From Rhodomicrobium vannielii ATCC 17100 (GTDB lineage Bacteria > Pseudomonadota > Alphaproteobacteria > Rhizobiales > Rhodomicrobiaceae), in assembly GCF_000166055.1 (NCBI RefSeq), contig NC_014664.1, positions 124,001-188,000 of the forward strand: a stretch of DNA of 64,000 bases. Reading direction: 5' to 3'. Of this stretch, positions 39,443 through 48,404 are shown one piece after another; the stretch's first letter is position 1; every line of letters begins with the position of its first letter. The notes below the pieces were generated by a model. That model was not told the origin of the DNA. It made no database searches and saw only the letters and a program-made list of their open reading frames with translations. The translations under genes were made by a program, and so were the position numbers.

Positions 39443-40453
39443 CTAGGCCGCGGCGTCCGAGCTTTCAAAGCGGGACCAGAACAGTTTGAGCAACGCCGCC
39501 GTCCGCGCGGGCGCTTCGAGCATCGGCAGGTGTCCGACCTCCTTCATCATGAGGATTTCGCAGCCGCGAATGAGGCTGGCGAGAACGCTGGCCTCCGCCG
39601 GATCGAGGATCTTGTCAGCTTCGCCCCAGACGACGAGCGTGGGCGCGGCGATATTGGGTGCCCAGTGCGTGGCGGGAAGCTCGGGCGACAGGATCATTTC
39701 GCGGAAGAGATGACGATAGACGGGCGCGCGGGCGATCTGGTCGCGCGCCACCAGCGCCGCGAGAATGGCATTCTGGAAGCCGCCGCCGTTCTTGCCGGAA
39801 AGAAGCGTAAAAATCGCCTCCATGTCCTCCGGCTTCTCGGCGATGAGGCCGTTTCTGCCATCGAGGAGGCCCGCTTCAAAGGGGCTCAGCCCTTCGCCCG
39901 CGACGCCCGCGCTGTCCATCAGGATGAGACTGCGCACGAGGTCGGGGCTTTTCGCCGCGACGAGCCCCGCGAGCGCGCCGCCCATCGAACTGCCGACCCA
40001 ATGCGCTTTTTCTGCGCCTGTCTGCGCGAACCACGCCTTCAGCCGGTCCGCCTGCGCGGCGAGGCCATAGGACGCATCCGGCACGAAGCTGCTTTCGCCG
40101 AAGCCCGGAATGTCGGGCACAAGGAGCCGATGCGAACGCGCGAGGAAAAGCACGACGTTGAGCCAATTTTCCTTCGACGCCGAAAACCCATGGAGGAGCA
40201 CGGCTGCGGGTTTGTTCGCGGGCCCGGCGTCCCAGTAGCGAAGCTCATGGCCATCGACCGTGGCTGTGCGGGCGCGAATCCCGGGCAGCAGGCCGATGGC
40301 GCGGCGAACGCGACGATAAAGGCCATCCGGTTGCCGCCAGTCTCGCAGGAGCGCGGGATCGACGCTTGCGGCTTTATTCAGATATTCGGCGGCTGCGCGC
40401 TCGAAAAGGGCCGATTGCCCGGCGTCGGGCGCGTCTGACGTGAAATTGTCCAT
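39443..40453 (-). CDS. Alpha/beta hydrolase
   Basis: A 336-residue cytoplasmic alpha/beta-hydrolase with a long N-terminal helical segment before the fold. The oxyanion region is VLLHGFSASKENW, the nucleophile elbow is GSSMGGALAG, the acid is in VVWGEADKILDPA and the His is in VGHLPMLEAP. The catalytic set is complete. It could be an esterase or C-C hydrolase; the substrate is unknown. It converges with the UbiH-type gene, with an 18-bp gap. Confidence 0.85.
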   Translation of the reverse strand: MDNFTSDAPDAGQSALFERAAAEYLNKAASVDPALLRDWRQPDGLYRRVRRAIGLLPGIRARTATVDGHELRYWDAGPANKPAAVLLHGFSASKENWLNVVLFLARSHRLLVPDIPGFGESSFVPDASYGLAAQADRLKAWFAQTGAEKAHWVGSSMGGALAGLVAAKSPDLVRSLILMDSAGVAGEGLSPFEAGLLDGRNGLIAEKPEDMEAIFTLLSGKNGGGFQNAILAALVARDQIARAPVYRHLFREMILSPELPATHWAPNIAAPTLVVWGEADKILDPAEASVLASLIRGCEILMMKEVGHLPMLEAPARTAALLKLFWSRFESSDAAA

Positions 40454-40579
40454 GGAGTTTCCGCATAGCCCGAGGTTGTTTTCTTATAGGTTGGCTCGCG
40501 CCGCCGGAACAAAAGGGCCGGAGGACATCTTTTGTCGGGCGGTTTCGATCGATGTGGCGCGCTCTGACGGCCGATATAG

Positions 40580-42136
40580 TCAGGCGCGCATCGCCCGACG
40601 GAGCGCGGACAGCCGCACGACGCCGGACGCCAGGATCACGGCCGCATAGACGGCGGCGCCTGAGGTGACGAGCAGCAGCATCGCGCCCGCCTGCTTCATC
40701 GTAGAGCGGTCGGCCGCAAAATAAGGGTCAAGCACCGGTTCGAGCCAGTAAAGCGCTCCCCCCATGGCCACACTCGCGGCGACGATGCGGGGCGCGCGGC
40801 GCTTCAGCGCGTCGTCGAAGCGGAAATGGCCGCGCCGCATCAGCGTAATCATGAGAAGGAGCGCGTTGGTCCAGCCGGAAAGGCTTGTCGCAATGGCGAT
40901 GCCGACATGGCCGATGTAGGGAAACATCAGGAGCGAGCCGCCGACGTTGACCGCGACCGACGCAGCGACGAACCGCATCGGCGTGGCCGTATCCTCGCGC
41001 GCGAAGAAGCCGGGCAGGAAAACTTTTGTCATCACGAAAGCGGTGAGCCCCGCCGCATAGGCCGCGAGCGCAAGCGACACCTGCCGCGTGGCTTCGGGCG
41101 TGAAGCTGCCGCGCTGGAAGAGCACCTGGATGATCGGGTCGGGGATCACGATGAGTGCAACGGAAGCGGGGAGCGTGAGCAGCAGCGCGAATTCGAGGCT
41201 GCGGTTCTGGCTCGCGAGCGCGGCGGGCTCGTCGGCGTCGGCGAGGTGGCGCGTGAGCGTCGGCAGCAGCACGACGCCGATGGCGATGCCCACCATGCCG
41301 AGCGGAAGCTGCATCACGCGATCCGCATAATAAAGATACGACACGGCGCTCGCCTGAAGCGACGCGATCATCGTGCCGATGAAGATGTTCACCTGATTGA
41401 TGCCGCCGGTAATGAGGCCCGGCACCGCAAGCTTCACAAGGCGGCGCATATCGGGCGTCAGGCGAGGCAGGCGAAAGCGCAGGTCCATGCCCAGCCCGCG
41501 CGCGGCCCATGCCACAAACAGAAGCTGCGCGAAACCGGCGATGGCGACGCCCCATGCCTGAACGATGCCGGCTTCGGGCTGGTCGCGGAAGCCGCTCGCC
41601 GCCGCGAACAGCGTCACCGCGATCAGCACGAGATTGAGAAGGATCGGCGTCGCGGCGGGCGCGCGGAACTTCTGATGCGCGTTGAGCACGCCAGCCGCCA
41701 GCGCCACGAGCGACATGCACACGAGATAGGGGAAGGTGATGCGCGTCAGCAGCACCGCGAGTTCGAACTTTTGCTTGTCCTCGCTGAAGCCCGGTGCGAT
41801 GGCGCGGACGAGATACGGCATGAAGATTTCGGCGAGGATCACGGTCGCGGTCACGCCGACGAGCAGAATGGAGAGCGCTTCCTCCGCGAACTCGCGGGCG
41901 CGCACATCGCCTTCACCGCGCAACCGCTTCGTGAACAGCGGCACGAAGGCGGAGTTGAACGCACCTTCGGCGAACAGCGCGCGGAACAGGTTCGGAAACC
42001 GGAACGCGACGAAGAACGCGTCCGCCACCCAGCCGGTGCCCATCACGGCGGCGAGCAGCACGTCGCGCACGAAGCCGAACACGCGGCTTATGGCCGTCAA
42101 ACCGCCAACAGTGAGAAAACCGCGATAAAGGCTCAT
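40580..42136 (-). CDS. murJ: Lipid II flippase MurJ
   Basis: An integral membrane protein of 518 residues with about 14 predicted helices that moves lipid II across the inner membrane. The N terminus GFLTVGGLTAISRVFGFVRDVLLAAVMGTGWVADAFFVAFRFPNLFRALFAEGAFNSAFVP contains the conserved MurJ Arg and Asp positions. Later landmarks are RLRGEGD, the MOP-superfamily repeats and FLPGFFAREDTATPMR. It lies 126 bp downstream of the hydrolase and is separate from other dcw genes. Confidence 0.97.
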   Translation of the reverse strand: MSLYRGFLTVGGLTAISRVFGFVRDVLLAAVMGTGWVADAFFVAFRFPNLFRALFAEGAFNSAFVPLFTKRLRGEGDVRAREFAEEALSILLVGVTATVILAEIFMPYLVRAIAPGFSEDKQKFELAVLLTRITFPYLVCMSLVALAAGVLNAHQKFRAPAATPILLNLVLIAVTLFAAASGFRDQPEAGIVQAWGVAIAGFAQLLFVAWAARGLGMDLRFRLPRLTPDMRRLVKLAVPGLITGGINQVNIFIGTMIASLQASAVSYLYYADRVMQLPLGMVGIAIGVVLLPTLTRHLADADEPAALASQNRSLEFALLLTLPASVALIVIPDPIIQVLFQRGSFTPEATRQVSLALAAYAAGLTAFVMTKVFLPGFFAREDTATPMRFVAASVAVNVGGSLLMFPYIGHVGIAIATSLSGWTNALLLMITLMRRGHFRFDDALKRRAPRIVAASVAMGGALYWLEPVLDPYFAADRSTMKQAGAMLLLVTSGAAVYAAVILASGVVRLSALRRAMRA

Positions 42137-42235
42137 CTACAACCGGGAGTGTGCGTTTTTAAAGCTATGGGCGACGATTCCTCCAGAAGCAAGGCGCGCT
42201 TTTCTGCGCGGCAGCATTATCCGCGCTGCTTCGCG

Positions 42236-42658
42236 TCATTCCTTCGGCAGCGGCCACGCGACCGCCGAACCCTGCTTGCGGGCCGCATCGTAGGCCACGC
42301 GGAGATCCTCTTTCATGGCGTCGCGGTTCGGATAATCCCTCGGCAGATGCCCCACGACGCAGGCCTGAAGGCACAGCTTCGCCTCGGCGCGGGCGCGGTC
42401 GGCGGCGGCGACGTTGGGGAAGGTCGTGTTGCCGAAGGAATCGACGCACAGAAACTGGCAAAAGCCGCCAATGCGCTTGAAGGCGGTACCCTTCTCATCA
42501 TCGGTCCAGTCTTTGTAGAGGCCTTTCGGAAGGCCGGAAATCGGCGCGGTGGCGATGTAGCCGATGGAATCCGCGACCTGGCCGAACGCCTGCACGGCGG
42601 CGGGCGTGGGCGCTGCGAGGATCGCTATCGCAAAGACGAGGGAAAGGCGGGGGTTCAT
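42236..42658 (-). CDS. Small secreted protein with paired cysteines, unknown function
   Basis: A 140-residue protein. I start it at MNPRLSLVFAIAILAAPTPAAVQAF, which makes a clean signal peptide. The mature part has four Cys in two pairs, CQFLC and CLQAC, suggesting two disulfides in the periplasm. It is acidic to neutral and contains KGLYKDWTDDEKGTAFKRIGG. I do not recognise a named family. A much longer frame extending upstream to 43096 overlaps the A2M promoter and lacks a signal peptide, so I reject it. It is downstream of murJ in map position but separated by 99 bp in the other direction of reading. Confidence 0.6.
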   Translation of the reverse strand: MNPRLSLVFAIAILAAPTPAAVQAFGQVADSIGYIATAPISGLPKGLYKDWTDDEKGTAFKRIGGFCQFLCVDSFGNTTFPNVAAADRARAEAKLCLQACVVGHLPRDYPNRDAMKEDLRVAYDAARKQGSAVAWPLPKE

Positions 42659-42893
42659 CGGCTGGCCGGTCGGTTTCGGAAGGCGGCTTAGCTTTGAGGA
42701 CGCTTTGGGGCGATTTCGTGGGAGCTTCGTGGCGCGGCGGTACAACGTTCTTGTGAGAGCGCGCGTATTCACAAAAACGTCAGGTGAGCCGAATGTCGCG
42801 CCCTTGTTTCTGGCGGTTTCGGCCTTGCCCAAGCCCAAATTTCGCGGCATCAGTCCGATCTTAGGTTGTATCCGTTGTCCTTGAGGTCGCGCG

Positions 42894-45800
42894 ATGTATT
42901 TGATGCGTGTTTTGCTCGCTTGTTTCATCACTTTCAGCACTGTCGTGGCCGCAAGCGCCGAGCCCCGATCTCCGATAGAGGACTCCGTCGTCCGCGAGTC
43001 CGAGACGTTTGAGAATACCCTCACCGCGACATGGCCCACGAAGGGCAAGGATGCCAGGAGCTGGAAGGCCGAAGGTGCCAAGGCGATCGCCGCCAACGAT
43101 CCACGTGCGGCGACGGGCTATTTCGCCTCGTCCGCGCTGCTCGACCGCAAGAACGCCGACACGTGGCTGCAACTCGCCCGCGCCTATCTGGCCATCGAGA
43201 CGGAAAAATACGGCGAGAAGATCGCGTTCGCCCGCAATGCCGGGTCGTCGGCCTATATCGCGTATGCCCGCGCGACCATGCCCGCTGCTAAAGCCGCCTC
43301 GCTCGCGGTGCTGGCGGAAAGCCTCGGCGCGCGCGAGCAGTGGCGGCCCGCGCTCCGCGTCTACAAGCTGAGCCTCGGCCTCGATGCGAACCCGGATGTG
43401 CAGACGGCCTATGACGAAGCCTTCAACGAGCACGGCTTCCGCATGCTCGACTACACGGCCGACAATGAGTCGAACGCGCCGCGCATCTGCGTGCAATTCT
43501 CCGACACGCTGGCGAAAGGCCGCGTCGATTATACGAATTACGTTACCGTCAATAATGCGAAGCCCGGCTCGGTCCGCGTCGATGGTCAGCAGCTTTGCGT
43601 CGAAGAGCTTCAGCACGGCAAGCGCTACGAGGTGAAGATCCGCAGCGGCATTCCCTCGACCGAGGACGATCTCCTGCCGAAGCCGGTCGAACTCACCGTC
43701 TATATCCGCGACCGCTCGCCGTCCGTTCGCCTTTCGGGCCGCAATTATGTGCTGCCGCGCACGGGCCAGCAGGGCATTCCCGTCGTCAGCATCAATACGA
43801 AGCTCGTGAAGGCCTCGATCTATCGCATCGGCGACCGCCGCCTCGCGGACGAAGTGCTCGACGGCAATTTCCAGTCCTCGCTTGAAGGCTATCAACTAAA
43901 CCAGATCGCGAGCCAGAAGGGCGAGAAGCTCTGGTCGGGCGAGATGCCGGTCGAGATGAAGCCGAACGAGGAAGTGACGACCGCATTTCCGGTCGACACG
44001 CTCCTGCCGAACCTGAAGCCCGGCCTTTATGTCATCGCGGCATCGTCCGCCGAAGAGTCCGCGAAGGTTGAGGCGGACAGCGCCGACGCCTCCGAAGATT
44101 ATTCGACGAAGACCACGCAATGGTTCGTGGTGTCCGACCTTGGCCTGACCGCATTTAGCGGCGCGGATGGCGTGCACGTCTATGTCCGCTCGCTCGGCTC
44201 GGCGGCACCCGCGCAGGGCGTCGAAATTCGTCTCATTGCCCGCAACAACGAGGTGCTCGGCACCCAGAAGACCGACGAGCGCGGCGAGGCGGTCTTCGAC
44301 GCGGGGCTGGCGCGCGGGACCGGTGGCCTCGCGCCCGCTCTCGTCATCGCGCGCGATAATCTGCACGATTACGGCTTCCTCGACATCACAAAGCAGGCGT
44401 TCGATCTGTCCGATCGTGGCGTCGGCGGACGCACGCCTCCCGGCCCGCTCGACGCATTCGTGTTCACTGAGCGCGGCGTCTATCGCTCGGGCGAAACGGT
44501 GTACGTCACGGCGCTGTTGCGCGATCAGGCGGCAAACGCCGCGCCCTCCACGCCGCTCATCGTGAAGCTTTTCCGCCCGGATGGCGTGGAAGATCGCCGC
44601 GAGACGCTCGCCGATCAGGGTAACGGCGGCCGAAGCTGGCAGATCGCGCTGCCCGAGACGGCGATGACCGGCTCGTGGCGTATCGCCGCCTATGTCGATC
44701 CGAAAGCGCCGTCGCTCTACGAGAAGACGTTCCTCGTGGAAGATTACGTGCCGGAGCGGCTGGAGATGAAGCTCAAGGCCGAACAGCCGCTTATCTCGGC
44801 GGCGAAGCCGGGCGTGATCGCGCTCGACGGCCGCTATCTCTACGGCGCGCCCGCCTCCAATCTCGGCCTCGAAGGCGAGATCGCGGTTTCAGCGGCGAGC
44901 GAGGTCGCGGGCTTCTCCGGCTTCCGCGTCGGGCTTGAGAGCGAGAAGTTCACCACGGTTCGCACCGCGCTCGACGGTCTGCCGACGACGGATGCGCAAG
45001 GTGCTGCGAAGCTCTCCATCGCGCTGCCGGAACTCCCGCAGACGACAAAGCCGCTTTCCGCGGACATTACCGTGCGCCTGCGCGAGCCTTCGGGCCGCGC
45101 GCTGACCGACCGCATCGGCCTGAAGATCGACACCGGCAAGAGCTTCGTCGGCGTGAAGCCGCTGTTCCAGGGCTCGGTGCCGGAAGGCGATGAGGCCGCG
45201 TTCGAGGTGGTTGGCATCAGCGCGGACGGCAAGCAGGCCGAAATCAAGGGCCTGAAGTGGGATCTCTTACGCGTCGAGAACCAGTTCCAGTGGTATAACC
45301 GCGACAACCGCTGGTCCTACGAACTCGTCACCTATGAAAGCCGCGTCGCGGGCGGCACACTCGACACGCCCGCAAGCGGCACGGCGAAAATCTCCGCGCC
45401 CGTGAAGCCCGGCAATTACCGCCTCGACATCGCGTCCACCGATGCGAAGGGGCCTGCCACAAGCGCCACCTTCTCGGCGGGATGGTACGTTTCCGAAACC
45501 TCCGAAACGCCGGAAATCCTGAACCTCGCGCTCGACAAGGCGTCCTATGGCCCTGGCGACGACATCAAGGTGTCGATCCTGCCGCGCATGGCGGGCAAGG
45601 CGCTCGTCGCCATCGTCAGCGACAAGGTGCTGGCCACCGACTTTATCGATGTGGCGGCATCGGGCGGCTCGACGACATTCAAGGTCGATCCCGCTTGGGG
45701 ACCGGGCGCTTATGCGACCGCGATCCTCTACCGGCCGACCGATAGCGCCGCGAAGCGCATGCCGAGCCGCGCGGTCGGCGTGAAATGGATCGCGCTCGAC

Positions 45801-48236
45801 AACAAGCCGCGTACGCTCGCCGTCGCGCTCAACACGCCGCCAGCGGTTCGGCCCGCCGGACCCGTGACCGTCACGGCCTCGGTGGCGGGCCTCGACGCAG
45901 GCGAAAACGCGACGCTCGTCGTCTCGGGCGTCGACCTCGGCATCCTCAACATCACGCGCTACAAGACGCCGCAGCCCGCCGGTTACTTCTACGGCCAGCG
46001 CCGCCTTGGACTCGAAATGCGCGACCTCTACGGCAAGCTCATCGACGGCATGCAGGGCGTGCGCGGGCAAGTGCGCTCCGGCGGCGACGAGGGCGGCCTC
46101 GACATGAACGGCCGCCCGCTCGCGGAAACGCCGCTCGCGGTCTACTCCGGCCCGGTGAAGGTCGGCGCGGACGGCAAGGCTCAGGTCACGTTCGAGCTTC
46201 CGGCGTTCAACGGCACGATGCGGCTTTCCGCGCAAGCCTGGTCGCCAACGAAGCTCGGCACGGGCGAGAAGGATGTCATCGTGCGCGATACGGTCGTCGC
46301 GCAGGCGACCGCGCCGAAGTATCTGCTGCTCGGCGACCGCTCGAACCTGCACCTCTCCATCGAGAACGTCGAAGCGCCCGCCGGAGCCTACCAACTCGCG
46401 CTGAAAGGCGAAGGGGGCGTCGAGGTGGAAGGCGCGGCCGAACGCACGCTCCAGCTCGATCTCGAAAAGCGCGTTTCGGCGGTGATCCCGCTGCGCGCGG
46501 CGTCCGTCGGCGAAGGCAGCGTCAGCTTCTCGCTCACCGGCCCCGGCAATGTCGCCATCGAGCGCACCTACGCCATCCCGGTAGAGCCGCCCGCGCCGAA
46601 TGTCCGCCGCCGCTCCACGGTGACGCTCGCGGCGAACACCGGCTCGCTCCGCGTCGGCCCGGAACTCGTGGCGGACCTTGTGCCCGCAACCTCGCGCATC
46701 TCGCTCACCGCAAGCCGCACGGCCTCGTTCGACGTGCCGGGCCTGCTCCTCGGCCTCGACCGCTATCCCTATGGATGCGCCGAGCAGACGACGAGCCGCG
46801 CGCTGCCGCTCCTCTATTATGATGAGGTCGCCTCGCGCGCCCGCGTCTCGAAGGAGCCGCAGGCTAAGGCCGCCATCGAAAAGGCCATCGCGCGCCTCTA
46901 CGAAATGCAGGGATCGAACGGCACTTTCGGCCTCTGGGGCCCGGGCGGCGAAGACATCTGGCTGACCGCCTATGTCGCCGAATTCCTGACCCGCGCGAAG
47001 GAAAAGGGCTACGCGGTGCGCGACGGCAATTACGTCCTCGCGCTCGACCGGCTCAGGAACGCGGTGAACAACACGGGCGACTTCAAGAAGGGCGGCGAGG
47101 ATCTGGCCTATGCGCTCTATGTGCTGGCGCGCTCTGGTCGTGGCGTGCTCGGCGACCTCCGCTATTACGCAGACACCAAGATCGACGCCTTCTCGACGCC
47201 GATTGCGCGCGCACAGCTCGCCGCGGCGCTTGCCATGATGGGCGACCGCGAACGCGCGACGCTGACCTTTGCCTCGGCGCTGAACCTGCTTGCGAAACCC
47301 GATGCCAAGACGCCGCTCGTGTCTCGCACCGACTACGGCACCGAGCTTCGCGACGCGGCGGCAGTGCTGGCGCTTCTCGGCGAAAGCAACGCCGCGACGC
47401 CGCAGCTTCAGAAGGCGTTCGACATCGTGACGAAGCTTCGCGCGCAGCAAAAAGAGACGACCACGCAGGAAAGCCTGTGGTTGCTTCTCGCCGCACGCAC
47501 GCTCGACGCGCAGAACAAGGATCTCGCGCTCGAAGTCAACGGCCAGCCGGTGAAAGGCTCGTTCCAGACGGTGCTTGCGGGCAGCGACTTCAAGGGCGAC
47601 CGCATTGCCGTCACCAATGTCAGCGCAATCCTGCCGAACGCGACGGCTGCGCAATTCGAGACGGCCTTGACGCGCGCGCAATTCGCCGCCGATGGGCTTG
47701 TGGTGAGGAACGCGGGCTCCGACACGGTTCCAGCTTCGGTGCTCGTCACGGGCGAAGGCCTCGAAGCGGAACCGTCTGCCGAGAGCGGCTTCAAGATCGA
47801 ACGCAAGACCTACGCGCCCGACGGGAAGGAAATCGCTTTCGACAGACTGAAGCAGAACGACCGCGTCGTCGTTGTGCTGAAGGTGACGGAAGTCGAGCCC
47901 AAGACGGGGCAGATCATCGTTGAAGATCGGCTACCCGCTGGCTTCGACATCGAGAACCCGGCGCTGTTGAAGGGCAGCGACCTCAAGGCGTTTTCGTGGC
48001 TGCCCACGACATGGACGCCCGCCTTTTCGTCCTTCCGCGACGACCGCTTCGTGGCGGCCTATTCGCTGACGGATGCGAGCCGCAAGCTGCCCGCGCAGCT
48101 CACCATGGCCTATGTCATGCGCGCGGTGACGCCCGGCGCATACACGCATGCGGGTGCGCGCGTGGAAGACATGTATCGGCCGGATCGCTTCGCCCGCACG
48201 TCCGGCGCGAAGGTCGAGATCGGCGCCGCGCAGTAA
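42894..48236 (+). CDS. Bacterial alpha-2-macroglobulin (protease inhibitor)
   Basis: A 1780-residue periplasmic protease trap. A signal peptide (MRVLLACFITFSTVVAASA) precedes an N-terminal region of about 200 residues and then macroglobulin domains; FTERGVYRSGETVYVTALLRD and GSWRIAAYVDP are typical MG sequences. The thioester motif GCAEQ is intact with Cys1295 and Gln1298, followed by the terpenoid-like domain (AIARLYEMQGSNGTFGLWG). The C-terminal receptor-binding-like domain ends near YRPDRFARTSGAKVEIGAAQ. It lacks an obvious lipobox, unlike Escherichia coli YfhM. It is followed by pbpC, its usual partner. Confidence 0.95.
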   Translation: MYLMRVLLACFITFSTVVAASAEPRSPIEDSVVRESETFENTLTATWPTKGKDARSWKAEGAKAIAANDPRAATGYFASSALLDRKNADTWLQLARAYLAIETEKYGEKIAFARNAGSSAYIAYARATMPAAKAASLAVLAESLGAREQWRPALRVYKLSLGLDANPDVQTAYDEAFNEHGFRMLDYTADNESNAPRICVQFSDTLAKGRVDYTNYVTVNNAKPGSVRVDGQQLCVEELQHGKRYEVKIRSGIPSTEDDLLPKPVELTVYIRDRSPSVRLSGRNYVLPRTGQQGIPVVSINTKLVKASIYRIGDRRLADEVLDGNFQSSLEGYQLNQIASQKGEKLWSGEMPVEMKPNEEVTTAFPVDTLLPNLKPGLYVIAASSAEESAKVEADSADASEDYSTKTTQWFVVSDLGLTAFSGADGVHVYVRSLGSAAPAQGVEIRLIARNNEVLGTQKTDERGEAVFDAGLARGTGGLAPALVIARDNLHDYGFLDITKQAFDLSDRGVGGRTPPGPLDAFVFTERGVYRSGETVYVTALLRDQAANAAPSTPLIVKLFRPDGVEDRRETLADQGNGGRSWQIALPETAMTGSWRIAAYVDPKAPSLYEKTFLVEDYVPERLEMKLKAEQPLISAAKPGVIALDGRYLYGAPASNLGLEGEIAVSAASEVAGFSGFRVGLESEKFTTVRTALDGLPTTDAQGAAKLSIALPELPQTTKPLSADITVRLREPSGRALTDRIGLKIDTGKSFVGVKPLFQGSVPEGDEAAFEVVGISADGKQAEIKGLKWDLLRVENQFQWYNRDNRWSYELVTYESRVAGGTLDTPASGTAKISAPVKPGNYRLDIASTDAKGPATSATFSAGWYVSETSETPEILNLALDKASYGPGDDIKVSILPRMAGKALVAIVSDKVLATDFIDVAASGGSTTFKVDPAWGPGAYATAILYRPTDSAAKRMPSRAVGVKWIALDNKPRTLAVALNTPPAVRPAGPVTVTASVAGLDAGENATLVVSGVDLGILNITRYKTPQPAGYFYGQRRLGLEMRDLYGKLIDGMQGVRGQVRSGGDEGGLDMNGRPLAETPLAVYSGPVKVGADGKAQVTFELPAFNGTMRLSAQAWSPTKLGTGEKDVIVRDTVVAQATAPKYLLLGDRSNLHLSIENVEAPAGAYQLALKGEGGVEVEGAAERTLQLDLEKRVSAVIPLRAASVGEGSVSFSLTGPGNVAIERTYAIPVEPPAPNVRRRSTVTLAANTGSLRVGPELVADLVPATSRISLTASRTASFDVPGLLLGLDRYPYGCAEQTTSRALPLLYYDEVASRARVSKEPQAKAAIEKAIARLYEMQGSNGTFGLWGPGGEDIWLTAYVAEFLTRAKEKGYAVRDGNYVLALDRLRNAVNNTGDFKKGGEDLAYALYVLARSGRGVLGDLRYYADTKIDAFSTPIARAQLAAALAMMGDRERATLTFASALNLLAKPDAKTPLVSRTDYGTELRDAAAVLALLGESNAATPQLQKAFDIVTKLRAQQKETTTQESLWLLLAARTLDAQNKDLALEVNGQPVKGSFQTVLAGSDFKGDRIAVTNVSAILPNATAAQFETALTRAQFAADGLVVRNAGSDTVPASVLVTGEGLEAEPSAESGFKIERKTYAPDGKEIAFDRLKQNDRVVVVLKVTEVEPKTGQIIVEDRLPAGFDIENPALLKGSDLKAFSWLPTTWTPAFSSFRDDRFVAAYSLTDASRKLPAQLTMAYVMRAVTPGAYTHAGARVEDMYRPDRFARTSGAKVEIGAAQ

Positions 48237-48240
48237 CAAT

Positions 48241-48281
48241 GACGGGGCGGTGCGGCGGTCGCGCCGTCCCGAACAATTTTT
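48241..48281 (+). terminator. Weak hairpin after the A2M gene
   Basis: GACGGGGCG and CGCGCCGTC pair with one mismatch, and a five-T run follows 8 nt later. This is a possible but weak terminator before pbpC. Confidence 0.3.
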
Positions 48282-48291
48282 GAGGGAAAAT

Positions 48292-48311
48292 CTATCGTTC
48301 TGCAACGATAG
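48292..48311. promoter_or_regulatory. Perfect palindrome upstream of pbpC
   Basis: CTATCGTT and AACGATAG form a perfect 8-bp inverted repeat around CTGC. It lies about 95 nt before the pbpC start. It has the size and symmetry of a TetR- or GntR-type operator, or could be a small RNA hairpin. No T-run follows. Confidence 0.4.
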
Positions 48312-48404
48312 CGTGGCTATATAAGCTTCGGGATGGGTTCCCCATTTACTGCTCCTTTGAAGGAACTCGCCAGAGAAGGTCGAGTTTCGAGTGTGATTTG
48401 ATTG

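Noticed and set aside
45267-47681. 804-codon open frame antisense to the alpha-2-macroglobulin gene
   Set aside because: High-GC shadow frame: Arg/Ala/Gly-rich, no domain, and the sense strand encodes a complete conserved protein.
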